Assembly: GCA_024405255.1 (NCBI GenBank)
Contig: JAKSOY010000023.1
Span: 1-29,853, forward strand
DNA from: Kiritimatiellia bacterium
GTDB lineage: Bacteria > Verrucomicrobiota > Kiritimatiellia > RFP12 > UBA1067
Direction: 5' to 3'
Length of the DNA: 29,853 nucleotides
A program made the position numbers and the translations under genes. Positions 15,631 to 22,160 of the stretch are shown in pieces. Each line of letters starts with the position of its first letter. Position 1 is the first letter of the stretch. The notes beneath the pieces were generated by a model. The model searched no databases, had not been told where the DNA came from, and worked only from the letters and a program-made list of their open reading frames with translations.

Positions 15631-16470
15631 ATGGATGCCCGAGAACTTTTGAAAGACTGGCCGTGTGAACAATTGGCGAGCGCTGCGGGGATTTTCCAAT
15701 CTTCGGCTTGGCGTTTGTCCGTCGTCTACGACGGGGCTCCGAGCCTGTTGCAGAAAGATGCGGAGGGGCCGACAGACGTTCTTCCGCTGATGCTCACGTT
15801 TGATGGTGAAGCGAGCGTGCTGGGAATCGCCGATTCGTCGAGCTACCCCGATCTCCATCTGCTGTGGGCGCGCCGAAATGAACTTCCTCCCGAGGTCTTG
15901 CTGGCGCTTGTCGAGAAAGAGTGCGGCGCCTTGTTTCAGATGCTTGAAGACGCGACGAAAAAGCTCGTAGCGGTCAAAGGATTGAGTGGGGCTGAGGTTC
16001 ACCCGGATGACCGCGCTTTCCTGTTGACGTGTCCGGACGGTTCCTCGCTGGGTTTCACATTGTCCATATCGCCGAGCATCCTGGAGCGTTTCGGACGGCT
16101 GGACAATCTGGATGAGACAAACGAGGAGATCCGCTCGTTGATGCGTCCGGTTTGGGCGCAGTATGCGCAGCTCGAATTTTCGGAGGCCGAGTGTGAACGG
16201 TTGTCGGCGGGAGACTGCCTGGTGTTGCCGGACGACCAGCCGGCGACATGGCTGACGGAACTTCCTCAAGATGAGGGCCTTCGCGTTTGCACGCGTGAGC
16301 AGGGGACGGTTACGTTTGCGCAGATGGCGGATGATGACCTTCCGCCGATTCCGCCTCCGTGCGAAGTGACGGTGTATCGCGGCGCGCGCGAGGTGGCAAC
16401 GGGGCGGTTTGAGACTTTGGGGCTTCAGCAGGTGGTTCGATTGATCCAAGTCGCAGGCCCCATGTTCTAA
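15631..16470 (+). CDS. sctQ: SctQ, T3SS cytoplasmic C-ring / sorting platform (divergent)
   Basis: This 279-residue cytoplasmic protein lies between sctP and sctR, where sctQ is expected. SctQ forms pods of the sorting platform and binds SctL. Two stretches resemble SpoA (surface presentation of antigens) strands: about 189-210 (AQLEFSEAECERLSAGDCLVL) and the C-terminal about 240-275 (CEVTVYRGAREVATGRFETLGL then QVVRLIQ). The first is followed by a 30-residue insertion and the second is short, so both SpoA modules look degenerate or reduced compared with YscQ (about 307 residues). I see no clear internal start for a separate C-terminal product. Confidence 0.72.
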   Translation: MDARELLKDWPCEQLASAAGIFQSSAWRLSVVYDGAPSLLQKDAEGPTDVLPLMLTFDGEASVLGIADSSSYPDLHLLWARRNELPPEVLLALVEKECGALFQMLEDATKKLVAVKGLSGAEVHPDDRAFLLTCPDGSSLGFTLSISPSILERFGRLDNLDETNEEIRSLMRPVWAQYAQLEFSEAECERLSAGDCLVLPDDQPATWLTELPQDEGLRVCTREQGTVTFAQMADDDLPPIPPPCEVTVYRGAREVATGRFETLGLQQVVRLIQVAGPMF

Positions 16471-16496
16471 GCATCACAAGAGAGGGAACGGAATCC

Positions 16497-17168
16497 ATGT
16501 TCAACACAGACCCTTTTGCATTGATTGTCGTTTTGATCGGCATGTCGCTCTTGCCGTTTGTGGCGATGATTGCGACAAGCTATCTGAAAATCGTTGTCGT
16601 GATGTCTTTGATCCGCAATGCGTTGGGCGTACAGTCTATTCCGCCAAACATGGTGATCAATGCGTTGGCGATGATCCTCACGTTTTACATCATGGCGCCG
16701 ACGGTTGGGGAAAGTTGGAAGATCCTCGATCAGGGACTGAAGGACAACAAGCCGGAAGTGCAGACGCGCCTTGAGGTCGCTGAAAAGGCGGCTGAACCGT
16801 TTCGGGTGTTCTTGGAGCGCCATACGGAAGAAAAGCAGGTGGCCTATTTTGTAACGACGGCTGAAAAACTGTGGGCGACGAAGGACGAGAATGGGGAGGA
16901 AAAGCCGGCGGTCGTGGACAAGCGGAGCTTTTTCGTTCTGTTGCCGGCGTTCTGTGTGTCGGAACTCACGAAGGCCTTTCAGATCGGCTTTCTCGTCTAT
17001 TTGCCGTTCATCGCGATCGATATCATCATTTCGAACATTCTGCTGGCGATGGGCATGATGATGGTCTCGCCGGTCACCATCTCGCTCCCGTTCAAGTTGT
17101 TGCTCTTTGTGATGGTTAATGGCTGGACGCTTCTCGTCCAGGGTCTTGTTCAGTCGTATTTCCTGTGA
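16497..17168 (+). CDS. sctR: SctR, T3SS export channel protein (FliP family)
   Basis: This 223-residue inner-membrane protein, present in five copies, forms the export channel with SctS and SctT. An N-terminal hydrophobic pair (about 7-45) contains the family pattern LLPFVAMIATSYLKIVVVMSLIRNALG followed by QSIPPNMVINALAMILTFYI. A charged soluble loop spans about 75-145. A C-terminal pair includes FCVSELTKAFQIGFLVYLPFIAID and ILLAMGMMMVSPVTISLPFKLLLF, both highly conserved in SctR/FliP. The length is normal for SctR. Confidence 0.96.
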   Translation: MFNTDPFALIVVLIGMSLLPFVAMIATSYLKIVVVMSLIRNALGVQSIPPNMVINALAMILTFYIMAPTVGESWKILDQGLKDNKPEVQTRLEVAEKAAEPFRVFLERHTEEKQVAYFVTTAEKLWATKDENGEEKPAVVDKRSFFVLLPAFCVSELTKAFQIGFLVYLPFIAIDIIISNILLAMGMMMVSPVTISLPFKLLLFVMVNGWTLLVQGLVQSYFL

Positions 17169-17178
17169 GGCAACTAAA

Positions 17179-17445
17179 ATGGATCAAGCTCAGATTCTCA
17201 ACTATGCACAGAAGTGCCTCATCATCGTCCTGCAGCTGTCGCTCGTGCCAATCATCGTGGCGACGGTGATCGGCGTGCTCGTGTCGTTGCTGCAGGCGTT
17301 GACGCAGATTCAGGAGCAGACGCTTGGTTTCGCGGTGAAGCTCATCGCTATTTCGATTACGCTGCTGGCGTGTGCGTCGTGGATGGGCGGTACGATCTTC
17401 ACCTACACGCAAGAGATCTTTACGCGGTTCGCGTTCCTCCACTAG
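17179..17445 (+). CDS. sctS: SctS, T3SS export channel protein (FliQ family)
   Basis: This 88-residue inner-membrane protein consists of two hydrophobic hairpin helices (about 12-38 and 50-75), the full SctS/FliQ size and plan. The intervening loop LLQALTQIQEQTLGFAVKL carries the conserved Gln-rich gate motif (TQIQEQTL). The start is set at 17179, ten bases after the sctR stop, because the longer frame from 17119 would overlap the well-conserved end of SctR. Confidence 0.95.
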   Translation: MDQAQILNYAQKCLIIVLQLSLVPIIVATVIGVLVSLLQALTQIQEQTLGFAVKLIAISITLLACASWMGGTIFTYTQEIFTRFAFLH

Positions 17446-17453
17446 ACTAAGTC

Positions 17454-18236
17454 ATGAGCTACCTCGAGTACCATCGAATTATCATAGCTTTCGCGTTGGT
17501 GGCGGCGCGAATCGGGGCGGCTTTTATGATTTGCCCGGCATTGTCGGATAGCATGATCATGGGTACGGCACGTCGGGTGGCGATTATTGCGTTTTCGGCT
17601 TTGGCGGTGCCCATGGCGCTGAATGGTCTGCCGCCGGGCGAACTGAATTTGTGGCCGTTGATGATCGTGGCGATCAAGGAGGTGTTCGTCGGCCTCATTG
17701 TTGGCTTTTTCGCCTCCATCCCGTTCTGGGTGGCTGAGAATGTCGGTAATTTCATCGATAACCAACGAGGGGCGACGATGGGCGAAGTCTATTCGCCCCT
17801 GTCGGGTACACAGGTGTCGACGACGGGCATTTTCTTCACGCAGCTTGTTTCGACCGTGTTCTTCGTGTCTGGGGCGTTCTTCCTCTTTCTCGGCGCGCTC
17901 TATAAGAGCTATGAGGTGTGGCCGTTGTTCGGTTCGTTTGTGGCGTTGTCCTCGAATGCGCCGATACAGATTCTCAGTACGTTGGACGGCATGCTGAAGA
18001 CGACGGTGGTGATTTCTGCGCCCCCGGTGATATTGATGTTCCTTGCGACGCTGGGACTTGGTTTCGTCAATCGTACGGCGCCGCAGCTTAACGTGTTCTT
18101 TCTGTCGATGCCGGTGAAGAGCGCGTTGGGCATCGGTATCCTCATCGTCTATCTGCCGTTCATTATGGACATGTTGATGTATACGAAAGAAGGAGCCGTT
18201 TTGGGACCGGCAATGAAGCTCTTGCAGGCGAATTGA
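17454..18236 (+). CDS. sctT: SctT, T3SS export channel protein (FliR family)
   Basis: This 260-residue inner-membrane protein with about six hydrophobic segments caps the SctR-S helical assembly. Conserved parts include RIGAAFMICPAL near the N-terminus, IKEVFVGLIVGFFASIPFWVAENVGNFIDNQRG (about 63-105), which is the SctT/FliR signature area, and LNVFFLSMPVKSALGIGILIVYLPF (about 208-235). The length matches YscT/CdsT. It starts eight bases after the sctS stop. Confidence 0.95.
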   Translation: MSYLEYHRIIIAFALVAARIGAAFMICPALSDSMIMGTARRVAIIAFSALAVPMALNGLPPGELNLWPLMIVAIKEVFVGLIVGFFASIPFWVAENVGNFIDNQRGATMGEVYSPLSGTQVSTTGIFFTQLVSTVFFVSGAFFLFLGALYKSYEVWPLFGSFVALSSNAPIQILSTLDGMLKTTVVISAPPVILMFLATLGLGFVNRTAPQLNVFFLSMPVKSALGIGILIVYLPFIMDMLMYTKEGAVLGPAMKLLQAN

Positions 18237-18269
18237 TTTGTTCAACAGAATCAAGAGGAGGTGTAAAAA

Positions 18270-18731
18270 ATGGAATTCAATGAATTGATCAAGGGTTTGA
18301 GTGAAAAGCTTGGACTCGGCTTGTCACCCCAGGACGACGTGTACGTACTGGGAATTGATGATATGCAGGTTACCTTGCAGGCCCTGAACGAAGTCGACTT
18401 GTTGAGTACTTACGGGGAAATCGGTGAACCGCCGCCGCAGGGACTCGAGCAGTTGCTGACGGCGATGCTCAATGCGAATCATCTGTTCCAAGGAACAGCG
18501 GGGGCTACGATCTCGCGCGATCCTGAGACCGGCAAGTTCTACCTCTGCCGTTGCGAGGCGTTGTCGATCCTGACGGTCGAACGCCTGATGGAAAGCCTCG
18601 AGACGTTTGTGAACGTGCTTGAGACCTGGCGTAAGCTGGTGGCGGACTATCGTCCGAGCGATCCTGCGGCGGGTGCGGCGTACACGGAGGAACCGCCTCC
18701 GTTTGGCTGTGACGGCTTTATGGCGGTTTAA
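18270..18731 (+). CDS. CesT-family type III secretion chaperone
   Basis: This 153-residue protein has the clearest class I chaperone pattern in the window: helix 1 (FNELIKGLSEKLGL), strands DVYVLGIDDMQVTLQAL and VDLLSTYGEIG, a middle helix (GLEQLLTAMLNANHLF), strands TAGATISRDPETGKFYLCRCEAL, and a C-terminal helix (VERLMESLETFVNVLETWRKLVADY). The final 25 residues are an extra acidic, Pro-rich tail. The ribosome site AGGAGGTG (18256-18263), six bases from the ATG, is the best match to the anti-Shine-Dalgarno sequence I saw in the cluster, suggesting high expression. Its client is unknown; it may serve effectors encoded elsewhere. Confidence 0.78.
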   Translation: MEFNELIKGLSEKLGLGLSPQDDVYVLGIDDMQVTLQALNEVDLLSTYGEIGEPPPQGLEQLLTAMLNANHLFQGTAGATISRDPETGKFYLCRCEALSILTVERLMESLETFVNVLETWRKLVADYRPSDPAAGAAYTEEPPPFGCDGFMAV

Positions 18732-18737
18732 TCGGCC

Positions 18738-19829
18738 ATGGCAGACGAGGGTGGCGAGAAAACCGAGATGCCGACCCCCAAGAAGCTGCGCGACGCGCGG
18801 CAGAAGGGACAGGTCTGCACGAGCAAGGACGTGGTTTCCACGGCCATCCTCGTTGTACTGTTGACGCTTTTGGGTTTGACGGGTGCCTGGCTCACCGATG
18901 ATTTCAGCCAGTTGCTGAAATTTATCGGCTCGCGCCTCGGAGAGAGCGATCCGCCGCAAATGATCGAGGCCGCCAAGCTGGCCGTCCTCCTGATGATCAA
19001 GCACTCGCTCCTCTTTTGCTGTGCGGCGGCGTTTACAGGCGTTGTGGGGAATCTCGTGCAGGTGGGATTCCTCTTCACGCTGGAACCGCTGAAGCCGGAT
19101 CTGAAGAAGCTCAATCCCGCTGAAGGCGCGAAGAAGATATTCTGCCTTAAGAATGTCTTCGAGTTCGGCAAGAATTTCCTCAAGGTGACATTTCTCGGTT
19201 ACCTGATCTATAAGATCATTCTCGCGTCCTACCCCGCGCTCATCAAGCTCTGCTATGGAACGATCGACGACATCTTCCCAGTCACGAAGGTGATTCTCAA
19301 GAACCTGGCCGGCTATACGATCTTCGGCTATGTGGTGATTGCCGTCGTGGACCGTCTCTTCCAGCAGCGCAACTTCACCAAGCAGATGATGATGACGAAG
19401 GACGAGGTGAAGCGCGAGTACAAGGAAATGGAAGGGTCGCAGGAAGTGAAGCAGGCCCAGCGCCAGTTCCGCGACGAGATTCTGAACGGTCCGCCTCCGC
19501 AGCAGGCGACGAAGCAGGCGGATGTCGTCGTCACGAACCCGACGCATTATGCCGTGGGCATTCGGTTCCGTCCCGACGAGGCGCCGCTGCCGAAAGTCGT
19601 GGTGTCGGGGGCCGATTTGGTTGCGAAGATCATCCGCGATACGGCGCTTGCCGAGGGAATCCCGATTATGGAGAATGTGCCGCTCGCTCGGGCGCTCTAT
19701 GCGAAGGTCAAGGCCGAGGAGTTCGTCCCCGTCGACCTCGCAGAACCGGTCGCCGAGGTGCTGAAATGGGTCAAGGCCCTCAACGACGCCCGCAAGGAAG
19801 AAGAAGAACTCGATTCGGTTTCGCTGTAG
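18738..19829 (+). CDS. sctU: SctU, T3SS substrate-specificity switch (FlhB family)
   Basis: The 363-residue protein has four N-terminal membrane segments (about 30-205) preceded by the conserved EKTEMPTPKKLRDARQKGQV. A cytoplasmic domain with the autocleavage motif NPTH at 267-270 follows; cleavage falls between Asn267 and Pro268. The surrounding VVVTNPTHYAVGIRF and later GIPIMENVPLARALYAKV are typical of SctU. Auto-processing changes export from needle/rod to translocators, in concert with SctP. It is the last gene of the cluster and is followed at once by a long hairpin. Confidence 0.96.
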   Translation: MADEGGEKTEMPTPKKLRDARQKGQVCTSKDVVSTAILVVLLTLLGLTGAWLTDDFSQLLKFIGSRLGESDPPQMIEAAKLAVLLMIKHSLLFCCAAAFTGVVGNLVQVGFLFTLEPLKPDLKKLNPAEGAKKIFCLKNVFEFGKNFLKVTFLGYLIYKIILASYPALIKLCYGTIDDIFPVTKVILKNLAGYTIFGYVVIAVVDRLFQQRNFTKQMMMTKDEVKREYKEMEGSQEVKQAQRQFRDEILNGPPPQQATKQADVVVTNPTHYAVGIRFRPDEAPLPKVVVSGADLVAKIIRDTALAEGIPIMENVPLARALYAKVKAEEFVPVDLAEPVAEVLKWVKALNDARKEEEELDSVSL

Positions 19830-19832
19830 GGG

Positions 19833-19895
19833 CAGGTTCGACGCCGAGAGAACTAGACGGGCGTTCTTTGATACTGCACACGTGCGTCGAACCTG
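19833..19895. terminator. Long hairpin after sctU, possible terminator
   Basis: Perfect 12-bp arms (19833-19844 and 19884-19895) enclose 39 bp, within which AGAAC (19849-19853) and GTTCT (19863-19867) can form a nested stem. It begins three bases after the sctU stop codon. There is no T-run immediately after the stem, only the pyrimidine-rich 7-bp repeat from 19907, so it may terminate with help from another factor or stabilise the 3' end of the T3SS transcript. Confidence 0.5.
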
Positions 19896-19906
19896 AATCT
19901 CCAGTT

Positions 19907-19969
19907 TTCAATCTTCAATCTTCAATCTTCAATCTTCAATTTTCAATCTTCAATTTTCAGTCTTCAGTT
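19907..19969. repeat. Nine-copy 7-bp tandem repeat (TTCAATC)
   Basis: Nine consecutive heptamers start at 19907: four exact TTCAATC copies, then TTCAATT, TTCAATC, TTCAATT, TTCAGTC and TTCAGTT. The array lies between the hairpin after sctU and the promoter at 19992 and ends 22 bp before the -35 box. The unit length is not a multiple of three and the array lies in no gene. Copy number can change by slippage, which would alter spacing upstream of the promoter. Confidence 0.93.
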
Positions 19970-19991
19970 GGGTAAACTCCAGGGAACTGTG

Positions 19992-20021
19992 TTGACAGTC
20001 TGAATGGTGATTGTGTATAAT
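19992..20021 (+). promoter_or_regulatory. Consensus sigma-70 promoter
   Basis: A perfect -35 TTGACA (19992-19997) and a perfect -10 TATAAT (20016-20021) are separated by 18 bp. It precedes the exported-protein gene at 20065 by 43 bp. It is the closest match to consensus in the window. Confidence 0.82.
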
Positions 20022-20064
20022 ACTCGCATCGTTGTTTGTTTATGCAAAAGAGGAGGTTGATGTC

Positions 20065-20655
20065 ATGTTGCGAATTTCGGTTGCTCGGCAAATCGTTCTT
20101 GCCGTTTTTGCATTGTCGTTTCTCCCTTTGTTGGGCGTGACGAATTCGTACATTCGCGTCAGTGTCGTTGAATTCGACCGTTCGAGTACGCAGCAGACGG
20201 CCTCTGCCGGAGACGCACGAAAATCCCTGCTGGCGCAATTTAAGGCGGGCAAGACCAGAACGAGATGGTCGGGTGTTGTGTCGGGGACCAAGGCCAAGTT
20301 CATGGATGCCGAGGAGATTCTCGTGCCCACGGGGTTTCAATATGACGGAAACGTCTCGCCGAATGTGATGAATTATTCAAGACGGCTGTTTGGAACGCAA
20401 ATCGAAATCACGGGGTGTCGTGACAGGTCCGTGTCACTCTGTCTGAAACGCGAGTATGTCATCGGGTTGAAAGAGGCGCTTGCCGCGAAACCGAAGAACT
20501 TTGTTCCCCCCGCTGTCAAGCGTGTACAGTTCGAATTTGACGTGGCGCGCGATCGGAAGACGGTGATCGCCGGCGGCGAATGGCGTGAGGACGGCGGGGT
20601 CGTATGCTCGGTCGTCGTCGAACAATTGCTTGAAGATGTCGAGGAGCGCCGATGA
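20065..20655 (+). CDS. Exported protein of unknown function, secretin-associated-like
   Basis: The 196-residue product starts at 20065, eight bases after AGGAGG (20051-20056); a longer TTG-initiated frame would overlap the -10 box. A signal peptide is clear (about 1-26: basic start, VLAVFALSFLPLLGV). I do not recognise the family with certainty. The central part (about 75-140: VSGTKAKFMDAEEILVPTGFQY, then RRLFGTQIEI and VSLCLKREYV) recalls the strand order that precedes the core of Verrucomicrobia/Planctomycetes secretin-like proteins, but the core itself is absent. It has its own strong promoter and is bounded by the promoter of nusA, so it is probably a single-gene unit. Confidence 0.72.
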   Translation: MLRISVARQIVLAVFALSFLPLLGVTNSYIRVSVVEFDRSSTQQTASAGDARKSLLAQFKAGKTRTRWSGVVSGTKAKFMDAEEILVPTGFQYDGNVSPNVMNYSRRLFGTQIEITGCRDRSVSLCLKREYVIGLKEALAAKPKNFVPPAVKRVQFEFDVARDRKTVIAGGEWREDGGVVCSVVVEQLLEDVEERR

Positions 20656-20736
20656 ATAGTCGCGAAGGAAGGCGGCCAATCGTTTCCCGTCTTGCCGAAG
20701 GTAAATAAGTAATTCCCGATTTCCCCCTCTTTCTAG

Positions 20737-20765
20737 TTGACAGTCGCCCCAAAAAACGATATTAT
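20737..20765 (+). promoter_or_regulatory. Promoter of the nusA-infB operon
   Basis: A perfect -35 TTGACA (20737-20742) and a -10 TATTAT (20760-20765, one mismatch) are separated by 17 bp. It lies upstream of the structured nusA leader and would start transcription near 20772, giving a leader of about 68 bases. Confidence 0.72.
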
Positions 20766-20778
20766 ACACACCAATCAA

Positions 20779-20818
20779 CGGTGGTTCAGCGAATCACCGC
20801 GGTGGTTTGTTGTTTTTT
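20779..20818 (+). promoter_or_regulatory. Attenuator-like leader of nusA
   Basis: CGGTGGTT occurs twice (20779-20786 and 20800-20807), flanking AATCACCG (20792-20799), which can pair with either copy (one G-U pair). The first pairing gives an 8-bp stem with a 5-base loop. The second gives a GC-rich stem with a tight loop, followed by TGTTG and six T (20813-20818), the layout of a terminator. The two stems exclude each other. The start codon of nusA is 22 bases later. Confidence 0.5.
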
Positions 20819-20839
20819 GACAAGAGAGGAACGAGCATT

Positions 20840-22108
20840 ATGGCCATGAATACTGATTTGCTGACGATTGTGAGCTATATTGAGCGCGAGCGCGGTGTCG
20901 ACCGTGAAATCGTGCTGGTCGCAATCGAACAGGCGATCCAACAGGCGGCACGCCGGAACCCTGGCGTGACGAATGATTTGCGCGTGGTCATTGATCGCAA
21001 GAACCTCAACATCCACGTCTACGACACCATGGTGGTGTCGAACGAAGAGACGGGTACGGGCTTCATCTCGCTCAAGCGGGCCCAGCGTCTTCAGCCGGAC
21101 ATCCAGGAAGGCGACACGATCGAAGTCGAGATGCCGGCGGCGAATCTCGGGCGTATCGCCGCGCAGACCTCCCGCCAGATGATCATGCAGAAGATCCGCG
21201 AGGCGGAGCGGTCCAATACCTTCAATGATTTCCGCGGACGCAAGGGCGAAATCGTGAGCGGTACGGTGACGGCTGTTGTTCGTCGTGATCTCTACGTGCA
21301 GGTGGGCAAGACGGAAATGTTCCTCCCGGGCAAGGAGCGCATCCCGACGGAAGAGTACAACGTGGGCGATTCGGTCCGTGCGGTCGTAAAGGACGTCAAG
21401 GACGAGGCGACGGGTCCGTCGGTGATCCTGAGCCGTTCGTCGCCGGAATTCGTGCGGACGCTGTTCCGTTTGGAAGTTTCTGAAATCGCCGATGGCGTCG
21501 TGGAAATCATGGGGCTTTCGCGTGACGCGGGCTACCGTTCGAAACTCGCCGTGCGGACGCTCGACGAGAAGGTCGATCCGGTGGGTGCGTGCGTGGGTCT
21601 GAAGGGCGCGCGCGTGCGCAACATCGTGCGTGAACTCAATGGCGAGAAGATCGACATTGTGCGCTGGAGCGACGACCCGAAGGTCTATGTGACACAGGCG
21701 TTGGCACCGGCCAAGTTGGAGACCATCGAGGTGGATCCCAACGAGAACACGGTGAATGTCACGGTGGCGCCGGACCAGTATTCGCTGGCGATCGGCAAGC
21801 GTGGTCAGAATGTGCGTTTGACGACGAAGCTGACGGGCTGGCGCGTGAACGTGACGAAGGCGATGGCGCTCGCGAGCTTCGAAGACCAGAAGAACGAGGC
21901 GATCAAGAACCTTGCCGAGACGTTCAGCATCTCGACGGCGATTGCGACGCAGCTGGCCGATTCGGGCTTCCTGACGGTGGAAGGCATCGTGGAGAGCGAC
22001 GAAGACGGCTTCATCGCCGCCACGGGCCTCGACGAGGTGACGGCGAAAGGTATCTATGCCGCGGCTCAGGCGGTGGCCGAGCTGACGGCGCAGGGTGAGG
22101 AAGTCTAA
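20840..22108 (+). CDS. nusA: NusA, transcription elongation/termination factor
   Basis: This 422-residue protein binds RNA polymerase and nascent RNA and modulates pausing, termination and antitermination. Domains in order are the N-terminal RNAP-binding domain (1-125, with IEQAIQQAARR), S1 (about 132-200, GEIVSGTVTAVVRRDLYVQVG), KH1 (about 225-295, VGACVGLKGARVRNIVREL), KH2 (about 300-365, with SLAIGKRGQNVRL), and one C-terminal helix-hairpin-helix acidic repeat (about 375-415, ATQLADSGFLTVEGIVESDE). The start at 20840 is preferred over TTG 20807, which lies in the leader hairpin; AGAGAGGA is about 10 bases upstream. rimP, the common gene before nusA, is missing. Confidence 0.96.
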   Translation: MAMNTDLLTIVSYIERERGVDREIVLVAIEQAIQQAARRNPGVTNDLRVVIDRKNLNIHVYDTMVVSNEETGTGFISLKRAQRLQPDIQEGDTIEVEMPAANLGRIAAQTSRQMIMQKIREAERSNTFNDFRGRKGEIVSGTVTAVVRRDLYVQVGKTEMFLPGKERIPTEEYNVGDSVRAVVKDVKDEATGPSVILSRSSPEFVRTLFRLEVSEIADGVVEIMGLSRDAGYRSKLAVRTLDEKVDPVGACVGLKGARVRNIVRELNGEKIDIVRWSDDPKVYVTQALAPAKLETIEVDPNENTVNVTVAPDQYSLAIGKRGQNVRLTTKLTGWRVNVTKAMALASFEDQKNEAIKNLAETFSISTAIATQLADSGFLTVEGIVESDEDGFIAATGLDEVTAKGIYAAAQAVAELTAQGEEV

Positions 22109-22160
22109 GTCCGGTCGTCGACACGCGGGTCGAGTAAACTAGTTGATAGGTCACGAGAAT

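Noticed and set aside
133..19829. Flagellar export genes
   Set aside because: FlhA/FliP/FliQ/FliR/FlhB-like proteins are shared by both systems, but the secretin, needle, gatekeeper and chaperones are T3SS-specific and no flagellin, hook or rod genes occur.
19907..19969. CRISPR array
   Set aside because: The units are 7 bp and contiguous, without spacers; a simple tandem repeat.
20011..20064. TTG start giving an 18-residue longer exported protein
   Set aside because: It would start within the promoter (-10 box at 20016-20021) and before the ribosome site for 20065.
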